A DNA stretch of 64,000 bases from Tenacibaculum ovolyticum DSM 18103. Lineage in GTDB: Bacteria > Bacteroidota > Bacteroidia > Flavobacteriales > Flavobacteriaceae. The notes under the pieces were generated by a model. It had not been told where the DNA came from. It searched no databases and saw only the letters and a program-made list of their open reading frames with translations. The position numbers and the translations under genes are program-made. Every line of letters begins with the position of its first letter. Positions within the stretch are counted from its first letter, which is position 1. The DNA lies in the NCBI RefSeq assembly GCF_000430545.1, contig NZ_AUMF01000008.1, positions 62,001-126,000 on the forward strand, written 5' to 3'. Positions 16,281-26,269 of this stretch are shown here, one piece after another.

Positions 16281-17761
16281 TGGTGGCGTATTTCTTAAAA
16301 TCTGGAGTCTGTTTAGCATTACTGCTTATCTTTTACCATTTGGTATTAGAACGTGAAAAAATGCACCATTTTAATCGATTTTATTTGTTAGGAAGTATGT
16401 TATTTTCATTTTTAGCTCCCTTATTTATAATATACACGAAAGTTCCTCTTGAAATTATAGGTACTGTACAAACAACAGTAACTAATGCTTTTATTTATGA
16501 AACTGTTGAAACCCCGATAAGTTATTGGAGTTATTTTATATACCTATCAATTTTTATATCAAGTATATTATTAATTCGCTTTATAAAAAATATCATTTCT
16601 ATTTATCAAAAAACAAAGAGAAACCCTATACTAAAGCATAAAAAAGCAACATTAGTTTTAGTTGATGACGCTATTAGTCCGCATACCTTTTGGAATTATA
16701 TTTTTATTAATAAAGAGGCATATTATGCTCAAAAAATTGAAGAAGAATTATTTACACATGAATTAACGCATGCCTCACAGAAACACACATTTGATGTGCT
16801 ATTAGTTGAATTTTTAAAAATCATTTTTTGGTTTAATCCCATATTCTATTTCTTAAAAAAAACAATACAATTAAATCACGAATTTCTAGCAGATACTAAA
16901 GTTATCGCTAATCATAAAAACATTTCTGAGTATCAATATTTACTATTAAATAAAACTGCTTGGAACAACGAATATTACTTGGCCAGTAATTTGAATTATT
17001 TATTAACTAAAAAAAGATTATTAATGATGACAAAACAAAGTTCTCGCACAAAAGTAGCGATAAAAAAACTGGCTGTAATACCAGTATTAGTTGTAACTAT
17101 TTTTCTGTTTGCTAATAGAATTGAAGCAAATGAAATAACAAAAAAAATTGTAGAAAATACTACAGATGAAAAAACTAAAATTTCACCACTAGAAAACAAG
17201 TATGTAGTAAGTAAAAAAGACTCGTTAATACCACTTCCACCAAAAACTGGTTTTCACGAAAAGAAAGGTAGCACGCTTTACTATGTTAAAAATAAAAAGG
17301 GAACAACTTATTATAATAAACACGGGCAAATAGTAACAAAGAGTGGTAAAATACTCAATGCGAAACAAACCAAATCTGATAAGGTTATACCTAATCAAAA
17401 TATTAGTAAAGTATACAAAGACAATAAGGTTGTAGCCTCTTTTAAAGAGAACAACATCCCTCCGCCTCCTGGAGCTAATTTCCCTGTGGTTAAAAAAAAT
17501 GATATTTCTAATATTCCGCCACCTCCATCACCTATGGTAAAAAAAGGGGTAAAATCAAATATTCCGCCTCCACCTCACGCTGTTTGTGCTTTTGATTTAG
17601 TTTCAAAATACCCTAATGCTACTTATTATTACAATGATAAAAAAGTTGGTTATAAAAAAATTCTAAGAATAGCGGAAAAAGAAAAAGAGCTAAGTGTACT
17701 TACACAACTTAACACAAATAAAGAAGTAATTAAACTTACATCTAAAGGTTATAAAAAATAA
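16280..17761 (+). CDS. BlaR1-type M56 sensor metallopeptidase
   Basis: A 493-residue inner-membrane zinc peptidase that is expected to cleave or inactivate the BlaI-type repressor when it senses an envelope signal. Membrane segments lie near 5-25, 35-55, 80-103 and 265-282. The zinc motif HELTH is at 160-164 (LFTHELTHASQKH), with the partner segment LNHEFLADTKVI near 196. The C-terminal periplasmic part has three proline clusters (IPPPPGANF, IPPPPSP, IPPPPHA), a TonB-like feature of Bacteroidota members of this family, rather than a penicillin-binding domain. So a beta-lactam sensor role is not supported by the sequence. Confidence 0.9.
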   Translation: MVAYFLKSGVCLALLLIFYHLVLEREKMHHFNRFYLLGSMLFSFLAPLFIIYTKVPLEIIGTVQTTVTNAFIYETVETPISYWSYFIYLSIFISSILLIRFIKNIISIYQKTKRNPILKHKKATLVLVDDAISPHTFWNYIFINKEAYYAQKIEEELFTHELTHASQKHTFDVLLVEFLKIIFWFNPIFYFLKKTIQLNHEFLADTKVIANHKNISEYQYLLLNKTAWNNEYYLASNLNYLLTKKRLLMMTKQSSRTKVAIKKLAVIPVLVVTIFLFANRIEANEITKKIVENTTDEKTKISPLENKYVVSKKDSLIPLPPKTGFHEKKGSTLYYVKNKKGTTYYNKHGQIVTKSGKILNAKQTKSDKVIPNQNISKVYKDNKVVASFKENNIPPPPGANFPVVKKNDISNIPPPPSPMVKKGVKSNIPPPPHAVCAFDLVSKYPNATYYYNDKKVGYKKILRIAEKEKELSVLTQLNTNKEVIKLTSKGYKK

Positions 17762-17865
17762 GGAATAATAGCGATTAACAGTCAGCCTCTTCTAATATTT
17801 AAAAAGAGCCAGTATTTACATATTTTCATTCACTAAAAACAATTTTAAAAACCTCTATTTTTGTT

Positions 17866-17892
17866 AAAAGCCTCTTAATTGAGGCTTTTTTT
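17866..17892 (+). terminator. Terminator after the M56 peptidase gene
   Basis: AAAAGCCTC / GAGGCTTTT stem with a TTAATT loop and a following T-run, 100 bases after the stop and before the DUF4407 gene. Confidence 0.8.
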
Positions 17893-17939
17893 GTAACATT
17901 TCCCTTATAAATTCGTTCTTACTATATATAATCGGCTGT

Positions 17940-19040
17940 ATGTTAAAACAATTTTTCCTCATTTGTTCTGGAGTAGACTTGGTATTAATTAAAGATTGCT
18001 CTAACGGTGAACAAAATAAATACGCAGGCATAGGTGCTACAATATTTTTTACTGCATTAATGGCCACCATTGCTTGTAGCTATGCTTTATATACTGTTTT
18101 TGACAACATATACACTTCTATCTTTTTTGGTTTTATCTGGGGACTTTTAATCTTTAACTTAGATAGATTTATAGTTTCTACTATTAAAAAAAGAGCTTCA
18201 AAACGACAAGAAATAGCACAAGTCGTTCCTCGATTAATTTTAGCCTTTATTATTGCCGTGGTGATATCAAAACCATTAGAATTAAAGATTTTTGAAAAAG
18301 AAATAAATCAAGTATTGTTAACTGAGAAAAATCAAATGACACTTGATAACAAAACACAAATAGCTCAGCAATTTACACCCGAAATAACAAAATTAACTAC
18401 AGAAATTTCAACCTTAAAAGATGAAATAACTGCTAAAGAAAACGAAACTAACAAACTCTACGAAACATATATTGCAGAAGCCGAGGGCAGAAAAGGTACC
18501 AAACGATTAGGCAAAGGACCTGTTTATAAAGAAAAAAGAGCCAAACATGATGCCTCCCTCGCAGATTTTAATCAACTTAAAAAAGAAAATACAGAAAAAA
18601 TTACGCTAAAAGAAGGCGCTATTACTGATTTAAATGAAAAGCAAAAGTTAACAGAAACCAAAACACAACCTGTTATTTCAAACTTTGATGGTTTAATGGC
18701 TAGAATTAATGCCTTAAATACATTACCATGGCTACCTTCTTTCTTTATCTTCTTGTTATTCTTAGCAATTGAAACGGCTCCTATCTTCTCTAAATTAATC
18801 AGTTCGAAAAGTGAATATGATTTTAAATTAGAAAATCAAGAGTCAATTATAAAAACATGGATTCAACAACAAGTACATCAGCGTGAAGCAATTTTACAAA
18901 CAGATGTTGATATAAATAATAAGGTTTATTCTGATCTAAAAACGGAAGAAGAACTATACAATTACAAACAAAAAATAGCTCGTAACCTATTAAAAAATCA
19001 AGCAGATAGCTTTTTTAAAAACCAACAAGACATTTTATAA
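17940..19040 (+). CDS. DUF4407 membrane protein
   Basis: A 366-residue protein of the DUF4407 family, common in Bacteroidota and of unknown function. Seen: an N-terminal FFLICSGVDLVLIKDC segment, membrane helices near 38-58, 66-84 and 98-113 with the family motif GLLIFNLDRFIVSTIKK, a long charged coiled coil (about residues 125-245), and another membrane helix (WLPSFFIFLLFLAIETAPIF, near 265) followed by a charged C-terminal tail. Its last 6 bases overlap the end of the convergent Lrp gene. Confidence 0.88.
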   Translation: MLKQFFLICSGVDLVLIKDCSNGEQNKYAGIGATIFFTALMATIACSYALYTVFDNIYTSIFFGFIWGLLIFNLDRFIVSTIKKRASKRQEIAQVVPRLILAFIIAVVISKPLELKIFEKEINQVLLTEKNQMTLDNKTQIAQQFTPEITKLTTEISTLKDEITAKENETNKLYETYIAEAEGRKGTKRLGKGPVYKEKRAKHDASLADFNQLKKENTEKITLKEGAITDLNEKQKLTETKTQPVISNFDGLMARINALNTLPWLPSFFIFLLFLAIETAPIFSKLISSKSEYDFKLENQESIIKTWIQQQVHQREAILQTDVDINNKVYSDLKTEEELYNYKQKIARNLLKNQADSFFKNQQDIL

Positions 19041-19493
19041 AGCTATTACGTTTGAATTCTTAACCTCTCCTATAGTAAAAGTACTATGAGTACTTCCAAT
19101 ATGCTTTAGCGCCGTTAATTTATTTACCATAAATTCACGATACTCATCCATATCTTTTACGTATATTTTTAATATATAATCATAATCTCCACTTACATGA
19201 AAACATTCTGTTACTTCTTCTAACTTATTAATTTCTTTTTCAAAAACCACAATATACTCTTTAGTGTGTTTTTCTAGTTTTATATGACAGAACACTAAAA
19301 AGGATTTATCAATTTTATTCTTATTTAATAACGCTACATATTCTGTTATCACCTCCTCTCTCTCCAATTTTTTAACTCGCTCATAAACAGCAGTTACCGA
19401 TAAATCTAAATGTAAAGACAGCTGTTTTGTCGTTTGTTTACTATCTTTTTGAAGCAATCCTAAAAGTTTCTTATCAATCTTATCTAATTTCAT
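19035..19493 (-). CDS. Lrp/AsnC-family transcriptional regulator
   Basis: A 152-residue feast/famine regulator: N-terminal helix-turn-helix (LDKIDKKLLGLLQKDSKQTTKQLSLHLDLSVTAV region, residues 2-40) and C-terminal RAM ligand domain (ECFHVSGDYDYILKIYVKDMDEY near 95-120). It is divergent from the methionine gamma-lyase-type gene 160 bases away, which is the usual place for the local Lrp-type activator of an amino-acid catabolic enzyme. It likely senses methionine or a related amino acid; this is inference. Confidence 0.94.
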   Translation of the reverse strand: MKLDKIDKKLLGLLQKDSKQTTKQLSLHLDLSVTAVYERVKKLEREEVITEYVALLNKNKIDKSFLVFCHIKLEKHTKEYIVVFEKEINKLEEVTECFHVSGDYDYILKIYVKDMDEYREFMVNKLTALKHIGSTHSTFTIGEVKNSNVIAL

Positions 19494-19653
19494 CTGAAAA
19501 TCTTACACTTTATTAAACACAAATAGCTTAATTGCAATTATAAAAACTACAATAAATCAAATTTAAAGAAAATTAATCTATAAATAAATATTTTACTTGA
19601 TTTATAATTAAAAAAACAAGTGCTTTATTGTTACAAACTAAACATTTTTATTT

Positions 19654-20868
19654 ATGGATTTTAAACCAGCTAACGACATTCAAGATTTACAATATTTTGG
19701 CGAATTCGGCGGAGTTAACCCTTCTATCTCTGATTCGTCTACCTATACTTTTATAAAGGCAAAAACAATGTTTGATACTTTTGAAGGAAATACCGATGGT
19801 TGCTATTTATACTCCCGTCACACATCACCTTCAAATTTATACTTAAGTGAAGCTTTAGCCGCTATGGAAGGTACAGAAACAGCGAATGTTTCAGGTACTG
19901 GTATGGGCTCAATTACAGCAACTATATTGCAAATATGTGGCGCTGGTGACCATATTGTATCTAGCAGAACTATTTACGGAGGTACTTATGCTTTTTTAAA
20001 AAATTTTACTCCTAGAATGGGACTGCAAACATCTTTTGTTAATATTACAAAACTAGATATTGTAGAAGCTGCAATTACTAAAAACACGAAAATGATTTAT
20101 TGTGAAACTGTTAGTAATCCATTATTAGAAGTAGCTGACATAAAAGGATTGGCTGCTTTAGCTAAAAAATATTCTTTAAAGTTAGTGGTTGATAATACTT
20201 TTTCGCCTTTATCAATTTCTCCAATAAAGTTAGGAGCAGATATTGTAATTCATAGTTTAACAAAATTTATTAACGGTTCTTCTGATACCATGGGAGGCGT
20301 TGTTTGTGCTAGTGCTGATTTTATAAACTCACAAAAAAGTGTGATTGATGGAGCTAGTATGCTGTTAGGTTCTTCTATGGATTCTTTGCGTTCTTCTTCT
20401 ATCTTAAAAAACATGAGAACTCTGCATATTCGAATAAAACAACATAGTAAAAATGCTACTTTTTTAGCTGAAAAATTTGAATCTAACGGATTAAAAATAG
20501 TATACCCAGGACTAGCGTCACACCCATCTCATGAAATTTATAAATCGATAATGAATCATGAATATGGTTTTGGAGGGATATTAACTATTGATGCAGGCTC
20601 TTTAAATAAAGCGAATAAGTTAATGGAATTACTACAAGAAAAAAATGTAGGGTATTTAGCCGTTAGTCTAGGTTTTTACAAAACATTATTCTCTGCTCCT
20701 GGAACCTCAACTTCATCTGAAATACCTGAAGATGAACAAGCAGAAATGGGGTTAACAAATGGCTTAATTCGTTTTTCTATTGGTTTAGACAATGATATTG
20801 AGAGAACATATAATACAATGAAATCATGCATGCTAGAAGTTGGTGTTTTACAAAGACATCTCATTTAA
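19654..20868 (+). CDS. Methionine gamma-lyase / Cys-Met metabolism PLP enzyme
   Basis: A 404-residue fold-type I PLP enzyme of the Cys/Met metabolism family. Hallmarks: YSRHTSPSNLYLSEALAAMEG near residue 65, SGTGMGSI near 89, YCETVSNPLLEVAD near 150, VVDNTFSPL near 180, and the PLP lysine K204 in IHSLTKFINGSSD. Methionine gamma-lyase, cystathionine gamma-lyase and gamma-synthase look alike at this level; the Lrp partner favours degradation (methionine to methanethiol, ammonia and 2-oxobutyrate). The 160-base divergent region is very AT-rich and shows no clear dyad I can defend. Confidence 0.88.
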   Translation: MDFKPANDIQDLQYFGEFGGVNPSISDSSTYTFIKAKTMFDTFEGNTDGCYLYSRHTSPSNLYLSEALAAMEGTETANVSGTGMGSITATILQICGAGDHIVSSRTIYGGTYAFLKNFTPRMGLQTSFVNITKLDIVEAAITKNTKMIYCETVSNPLLEVADIKGLAALAKKYSLKLVVDNTFSPLSISPIKLGADIVIHSLTKFINGSSDTMGGVVCASADFINSQKSVIDGASMLLGSSMDSLRSSSILKNMRTLHIRIKQHSKNATFLAEKFESNGLKIVYPGLASHPSHEIYKSIMNHEYGFGGILTIDAGSLNKANKLMELLQEKNVGYLAVSLGFYKTLFSAPGTSTSSEIPEDEQAEMGLTNGLIRFSIGLDNDIERTYNTMKSCMLEVGVLQRHLI

Positions 20869-20915
20869 GAGAATGTATCATCACTTACACTCAATAAAAA
20901 ACCTTGGGGAATTCA

Positions 20916-21938
20916 TTAAATTCCCCAAAATCGCTTTGAAAACGCTTTTAAATCTTCTTTTGAGGGACGATTACCTGAAAATGGAGCCATATCCCAACGA
21001 TTCTCATCTTTTTTTAATTCAAAACGAAATATAGAACTTCCTATATCTTTTGGATTTAATAAAGGGTAACGTAAGTCTAAATACTGAACATTCTTTGAAC
21101 TATCCATCGGCATCAAGTTATAATAGCCATTACTAAACCATGTTAACGTTTTTATATCAGCATGAGTAACATCTAATAAATCACGTCTCTTAGGAATCGT
21201 TAAAATAGTATCTAATTTAGCTTTAGAATCAAGCAAAGAGTAAAAACCTACTTTATAATCTTTTTCAGTTTCAGCAATTCCATACCATAAAATATTATTC
21301 ATTATTGTTGGCTGGGTAGAAAATCGATTGTAAGAAATATTTTCTGCATCAAATGATTTCTTAAAAACAGTATCAACATAAATTTTGTTTCCTATAGTAA
21401 ATAACATGTATGCAGAACTAATATAAATTCCAACCTTTACCCAAGTGCTTCTTCTTGTTTGTTGTCTTTTATAAAACATCGCTATAACTAAGCAAACTAA
21501 AAAAGGTAATGTGTATAAAGGATCTACTACCGAAATGTTGTTAAAAGCAACTCTATAATCAGAAAAAGGCAAAAACAATTGTGTACCGTAAGGTGTAAAA
21601 CTATCTAAAATAGGATGTGTGAATATGGATAAAAAATAAAGCCAAATCCAACCTTTTAGCGTTGTTGTTCCTTTTCGTTTTTTCCTATTATAAAGTTTAA
21701 AAGTGATCCATCCAAAAAGAAAAGACCCTAAAACTGCAAAGAGAATAGCATGCATAAACCCACGATGAAAAGCCATTGCATCAATTTCATTTCCATACAA
21801 TATTTTACCAACAAACACGTCTAAATCGGGTATAGTACCACCTATTGCACCAAACAATAAAGCTTTGTTTCCAATCTTTTTTCCGAGTGCTAACTCACCA
21901 CAAGCAGCCCCTAAAACAATTTGAGTTAATGAATCCAT
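20916..21938 (-). CDS. YdjM-like membrane-bound metal-dependent hydrolase
   Basis: A 340-residue inner-membrane protein of the DUF457/YdjM-type 'metal-dependent hydrolase' family. The ATG at 21938 is used; the in-frame TTG 9 bases upstream is weaker. The N-terminus MDSLTQIVLGAACGE followed by GAIGGTIPDLDVFV and FHRGFMHAILFAVLGSF carries the family's D and H residues, and THPILDSFTPYGTQL near 105 is the second conserved block. About four to five membrane segments are present, and the last ~150 residues are a soluble domain. The physiological substrate is unknown. Confidence 0.9.
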   Translation of the reverse strand: MDSLTQIVLGAACGELALGKKIGNKALLFGAIGGTIPDLDVFVGKILYGNEIDAMAFHRGFMHAILFAVLGSFLFGWITFKLYNRKKRKGTTTLKGWIWLYFLSIFTHPILDSFTPYGTQLFLPFSDYRVAFNNISVVDPLYTLPFLVCLVIAMFYKRQQTRRSTWVKVGIYISSAYMLFTIGNKIYVDTVFKKSFDAENISYNRFSTQPTIMNNILWYGIAETEKDYKVGFYSLLDSKAKLDTILTIPKRRDLLDVTHADIKTLTWFSNGYYNLMPMDSSKNVQYLDLRYPLLNPKDIGSSIFRFELKKDENRWDMAPFSGNRPSKEDLKAFSKRFWGI

Positions 21939-22019
21939 AGCTTGCAAAAGTACTAAACAGTTTCTACTTGTATAATCCTATACAAAATCGTAACATTACA
22001 AACCGAAAAATACTACATA

Positions 22020-23504
22020 ATGCAAGACGAAAAAAACATCTCTGAAATTAAGATAGATGATCAAAAAATTATTGAGAATAAGGAGTTAAATATTTGGGAA
22101 GCTTTAATTCCTGTATTTGCCTTAATAACAATGCTAGCTTATAATGTTTTTGTATACGGAGATGATGCACTAAGTGGTAGTAATCAATTTATTTTATTGC
22201 TAGGTGGTGCTGTTGCTGCTATTGTAGGATTTAAAAATAAAGTTTCTTACGAACGAATGATGGAAGAGGTTGCTGAGAATATAAAATCAACTGCCGGAGC
22301 CATTTTAATATTACTAATGGTTGGCTCTTTAGCTGGTACTTGGTTAATTAGTGGTATTATTCCTTCAATGATTTATTACGGATTACAAATCTTAAACCCA
22401 ACCATCTTTTTAGCAGCTTGTTTAATTATTTGTGCTATAATATCTATTGCTACAGGAAGTTCTTGGACTACTTCTGCAACGGTAGGTATTGCATTAATTG
22501 GTATTGGAGAAGCTTTAGGTATTTCATTAGGTATGACCGCTGGAGCTGTTTTATCTGGTGCTTATTTTGGAGATAAAATGTCTCCAATGTCTGATACAAC
22601 AAACCTAGCACCCGCAATGGCTGGTACAGATTTATTTACCCACATACGCTACATGACATATACTACAATTCCTACTTTTGCAGTTACAATGTTATTTTTT
22701 ATAATATTAGGCTTCTCACAAACAACTACGGGTGAAGCCAACACACAAAGTATACTTATTGACATTGATAAAGCCTTTAACATTACTCCTTGGTTGTTTT
22801 TAGTACCTGCACTAGTAATTGTTTTAATCATAAAAAAAACACCGCCTTTAATTGCTTTACTAGGAGGAACCCTTTTAGCAGGAGTTTTCGCTTTAATTTT
22901 TCAACCAAACGTGGTAGCACAAATTGCTGGTGTAAAAACTTTAGATTTTAACTCAGCGTACAAAGGTGTTATGCAAGCAATTACAGTAGAAACATCTGTT
23001 CCTACTGATAATGAAGTTTTAAAAGACTTATTTACTGCTGGAGGTATGAAAAAAATGCTTGGAACTGTATGGTTAATTTTATTAGCAATGGTTTTTGGTG
23101 GAATCATGGATGCTATTGGTGCATTAGCAAGAATAAGTAGTTTTATGTTAAGTTTGTTTGACTCTATATTTGGATTGTTTGCAAGTACTGTAGCAACCTG
23201 TATTGGATTAAATTTTACAGCTTCTGATCAATACCTAGCAATTGTAATTCCTGGTAAAATGTATGCAAAAGCATATAAAGACAAAAATTTAGCCCCAGAG
23301 AATTTAAGTAGAACTTTAGAAGATTCAGGAACAGTAACATCTGTTTTAATTCCTTGGAATACCTGTGGTGCATATCATTCAGGAGTACTAGGTGTACCTG
23401 TTATAGATTATGCTTTTTATGCAATGTTTAACTGGCTAAGTCCATTTATGACTTTATTATTCGCCGCATTTAGATTTAAAATTAGAGAAATTTCGAAAAA
23501 ATAA
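22020..23504 (+). CDS. NhaC-family Na+/H+ antiporter
   Basis: A 494-residue secondary transporter with about 11-12 membrane helices. Family features include MVGSLAGTWLISGIIPSMIYYGL near 100, ATGSSWTTSATVGIALIGIG near 145, SGAYFGDKMSPMSDTTNLAPAMAGTDLF near 178, and SGTVTSVLIPWNTCGAYHSGVLGVP near 440. It exports Na+ in exchange for protons, as expected for a marine bacterium, though the relatives include malate/lactate antiporters of similar sequence. Single gene with a strong terminator. Confidence 0.92.
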   Translation: MQDEKNISEIKIDDQKIIENKELNIWEALIPVFALITMLAYNVFVYGDDALSGSNQFILLLGGAVAAIVGFKNKVSYERMMEEVAENIKSTAGAILILLMVGSLAGTWLISGIIPSMIYYGLQILNPTIFLAACLIICAIISIATGSSWTTSATVGIALIGIGEALGISLGMTAGAVLSGAYFGDKMSPMSDTTNLAPAMAGTDLFTHIRYMTYTTIPTFAVTMLFFIILGFSQTTTGEANTQSILIDIDKAFNITPWLFLVPALVIVLIIKKTPPLIALLGGTLLAGVFALIFQPNVVAQIAGVKTLDFNSAYKGVMQAITVETSVPTDNEVLKDLFTAGGMKKMLGTVWLILLAMVFGGIMDAIGALARISSFMLSLFDSIFGLFASTVATCIGLNFTASDQYLAIVIPGKMYAKAYKDKNLAPENLSRTLEDSGTVTSVLIPWNTCGAYHSGVLGVPVIDYAFYAMFNWLSPFMTLLFAAFRFKIREISKK

Positions 23505-23508
23505 TACC

Positions 23509-23541
23509 AAGCCTCACTTTTAAAAGTGAGGCTTTTTTTTT
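23509..23541 (+). terminator. Terminator after nhaC
   Basis: Perfect palindrome AAGCCTCACTTTT / AAAAGTGAGGCTT followed by a T-run. The next ATG (23542) begins at the end of that run, so the GNAT gene would have an extremely short leader or its own internal start. Confidence 0.88.
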
Positions 23542-23994
23542 ATGATAACTAAAGCAACTATAGGAGATTCTGAATTACTAACCAATATTGCATTAAAATC
23601 TAAAGGGTATTGGGGCTATTCTAACGAACTAATTAATAGTTGGGTTAATGATTTAACAGTCACTCCTAAAATGATTAAAGAATTGTTGGTTTACAAATTT
23701 ATTCAGAACCAAAAAACTGTAGGATTCTATATATTAAATCAACCTATAAAACAATCTATTGAATTAGAAATGTTATTTGTACTTCCCGAATTTATTGGAA
23801 AGGGAATCGGTAAAAAATTATTAATTCATGCCTTTGAAAATGCATTAAAACTAAAAGCTAGCAACCTAACGTTATTAGCAGATCCTAGTGCTGAATTTTT
23901 CTATAAAAGTCAAGGGTTTATAATCATCGATAAAAAAGAAAGCGCTATACCGAATCGTTTTTTGTTAATAATGCAGAAAGATTTAACACTATAG
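23542..23994 (+). CDS. GNAT-family N-acetyltransferase
   Basis: A 150-residue acetyl-CoA dependent acetyltransferase. Acetyl-CoA binding is seen at LEMLFVLPEFIGKGIGKKLLIHAFENA (near 75-100; the Q/R-x-x-G-x-G/A loop reads GKGIGK), followed by LLADPSAEFFYKSQGF near 112-128, a typical GNAT closing segment. Substrate is unknown. The start is right at the T-run of the nhaC terminator, and its last 50 bases overlap the convergent small membrane protein gene. Confidence 0.88.
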   Translation: MITKATIGDSELLTNIALKSKGYWGYSNELINSWVNDLTVTPKMIKELLVYKFIQNQKTVGFYILNQPIKQSIELEMLFVLPEFIGKGIGKKLLIHAFENALKLKASNLTLLADPSAEFFYKSQGFIIIDKKESAIPNRFLLIMQKDLTL

Positions 23995-24199
23995 AAATTA
24001 TTAAAAAGACCCAAGGACTTCCGTGTAATAAAACATCAAACCAATCTTTAAACTGCATTGCTTGTTCTCCTGAAAAAGCACCTCCTCCAAGAATCCAATT
24101 TAACTTACCAACAATGTGTGGCAGTGTAAAAGGAGCTAAACCTAATGTTAAACTAGTTATTAAAAATAATTTCCAATTCTCTCTTAATTGCTGCTTCAC
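23945..24199 (-). CDS. Small conserved membrane protein
   Basis: An 84-residue protein with two membrane segments (LFLITSLTLGLAPFTLPHIVG and WVFLIISIVLNLSALL) around a GGGAFSGEQAMQFKDWFDVL loop. I believe the same sequence type recurs as a short gene in other Flavobacteriaceae, but the function is unknown to me. It overlaps the end of the convergent GNAT gene by 50 bases and is followed after 38 bases by the porin end on the same strand. Confidence 0.65.
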   Translation of the reverse strand: MKQQLRENWKLFLITSLTLGLAPFTLPHIVGKLNWILGGGAFSGEQAMQFKDWFDVLLHGSPWVFLIISIVLNLSALLTKNDSV

Positions 24200-24237
24200 A
24201 CCTATAAATGAATTATACCTTATTTATCACGTTGTAA

Positions 24238-26199
24238 CTATATAAACCAGTTCCAAACAATTCCAAAACGAATTACAAAATCTCTATAAGGATAATTTGG
24301 TGCAGATAAATAATTCTTTTTCAAGAAAAAAGAACTCACGTTATCTGCCTTAAAGTAAATACGTGTTCTACGCACTCTTCCGTTAAAAAATAAATCAATA
24401 GTCGGATAACCAACTTCTGTATCGTTTTGCAATCTAAACTCTGCTAATAAAGGATTATAAGCATTTGCTTTATACTTAGAAAAATAATTAAATGTAGCAC
24501 CTATCTGTACAAATAACGGATTCCCTTTAAACCAGCTATCAGAATAATACAATGTATTTCTTGTTACAAGTTCTGGCACTCTAAAAACATCACTTCCACT
24601 AGCTACTTTTTGATACATTAATGTATTATCTAACGCAAACTTTCCAAAAGTAAATTCTTTTGAGATTTTTGCTTTTAAGTAATTAACACTTCCTGAAAAT
24701 TGTTTTGGTAAACTATTCGTATCAAAATACGTGTAATTATTAATATTTGTAATATCTACTGACGCATTTCCCCATTTAGATTCTATAACTCCTCCTAAAT
24801 TCCTAGTTCCTACTGAAGCAAAATCATTTTCCCAATTATAAGTATTATAATTACTTTGATGTAATAAAAAATTAAAATTTGGTAATTTATTATTAATCTC
24901 TAATCGCGCTTTCACCGTAAACAAACTATCTTTTTTATAAAAAGCTTCTCCCTTAATATTGTTTCCAGACAACCTTCCACTACCAGGTGTTATATTTGCT
25001 GATGCATTTATATAAAAGTTTTTTATTTTTCCATTCCAGTCCGCTCCAAACGAAACAGCAGTACCTTTTAGCTTATTTTTTGTGATACCTACTAAACTAT
25101 TCTGTAAGTTCTCATATCCATAATTATAAGTAGTATATCCCGACTTTACTCTAAATTTACCTAATACATATTTCGAATTAAAATCTAAAAACACCTGATT
25201 ATTATATAATAAGAAATCTGTTCTATTATTTACTGCTCCTGTAAAATTCGCTGCTCCAAAAACAGCTGTTGTTGCTGCTGTTTCGGTAAAACGATAAGAT
25301 TTAGAATCTCTTGTAAAAGAGTGACCTAGTTTTAGGTTTGAGAAATCTTTAGTATGCAAACTATCTTTTACTGACACTAGTTTAAAAGTATGCTCAAAAT
25401 ACAATCTTTTTCCATCAAGAGTATTCTCTGCATTATTTAAATTAATATCCAATCGACCTCTGTTTCCACTAAAATTAGGATCATCATTAAGAAAAGCGAT
25501 TAAAGAATCGTCTTTTAGCCCTCCGTTTTCTTGATTTAAAAAATCTTGATTCACAGCCTGACCTCTTATAGCATATTGCCCCTTTGGACTTTCATATCTA
25601 AAACTCATTCTAAAATTACCCGAACTCGCTAATGAACGTCTATAAGCCCCTAATGAACGAAGTCCTTTATAAGAAACCCCTACGTTAAATCGTTTCGAAA
25701 AATTTGTTGTAAATAATATATCTAAAGCTTGCCCTTGCTCTAAACCTGTTCTATAAAAAGCTTCTGTTGTTGGTGTTGGTACATGGTAATAATCTACATT
25801 CTCGATTTCAAAAAAACCAAATTGTTTTGCTCGAAATCCAATATCAGGAAACTGAGACATATTACTAAAATCATACCCTAAATTATTAAATGTTTGTCCT
25901 TGGTTATGAAACGGTAATAATTCAAAATTATCTTTTCTTAAAAAATTAAATTTATAATGTTTTTTTAAAGTAAGCGTAGTATCAACAATTGTAGTATCAT
26001 TTTTAAATGATATTATTTTATAATCAGTATACTTTGTTTTTCCACTAAGTTTTACATTAATTTCATCGTTAGATAGAGAATCTATCCCTTGACCTCGCCT
26101 TTCTTTAATTATTCCGATACCCCCATCAACTGTTCTTATCTGAGAATAAACCATCTGAATACCTAACAAACAAAAAAATACTAAAAAAAATCTCTTCAT
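24238..26199 (-). CDS. Putative porin, outer-membrane beta-barrel
   Basis: A 653-residue outer-membrane protein. The ATG at 26199 is chosen because it yields a clean signal peptide (MKRFFLVFFCLLGIQMVYSQ, cleavage after Ser-Gln); a start at 26451 would run through the rnhB gene on the other strand and has no signal. The mature part is made of alternating amphipathic strands with aromatic belts (YRTGLEQGQALDILF, RNTLYYSDSWFKGNPLF) and ends VIRFGIVWNWFI, with a terminal aromatic-hydrophobic strand. It matches the large 'putative porin' family of Flavobacteriaceae. No TonB box or plug is seen. Confidence 0.85.
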   Translation of the reverse strand: MKRFFLVFFCLLGIQMVYSQIRTVDGGIGIIKERRGQGIDSLSNDEINVKLSGKTKYTDYKIISFKNDTTIVDTTLTLKKHYKFNFLRKDNFELLPFHNQGQTFNNLGYDFSNMSQFPDIGFRAKQFGFFEIENVDYYHVPTPTTEAFYRTGLEQGQALDILFTTNFSKRFNVGVSYKGLRSLGAYRRSLASSGNFRMSFRYESPKGQYAIRGQAVNQDFLNQENGGLKDDSLIAFLNDDPNFSGNRGRLDINLNNAENTLDGKRLYFEHTFKLVSVKDSLHTKDFSNLKLGHSFTRDSKSYRFTETAATTAVFGAANFTGAVNNRTDFLLYNNQVFLDFNSKYVLGKFRVKSGYTTYNYGYENLQNSLVGITKNKLKGTAVSFGADWNGKIKNFYINASANITPGSGRLSGNNIKGEAFYKKDSLFTVKARLEINNKLPNFNFLLHQSNYNTYNWENDFASVGTRNLGGVIESKWGNASVDITNINNYTYFDTNSLPKQFSGSVNYLKAKISKEFTFGKFALDNTLMYQKVASGSDVFRVPELVTRNTLYYSDSWFKGNPLFVQIGATFNYFSKYKANAYNPLLAEFRLQNDTEVGYPTIDLFFNGRVRRTRIYFKADNVSSFFLKKNYLSAPNYPYRDFVIRFGIVWNWFI

Positions 26200-26269
26200 A
26201 GCTACAAAAGTAAAATAATTAAACGACAAAAATTGTGAATAATTTCTTTGAAAACTGTTAATTTGTAGC

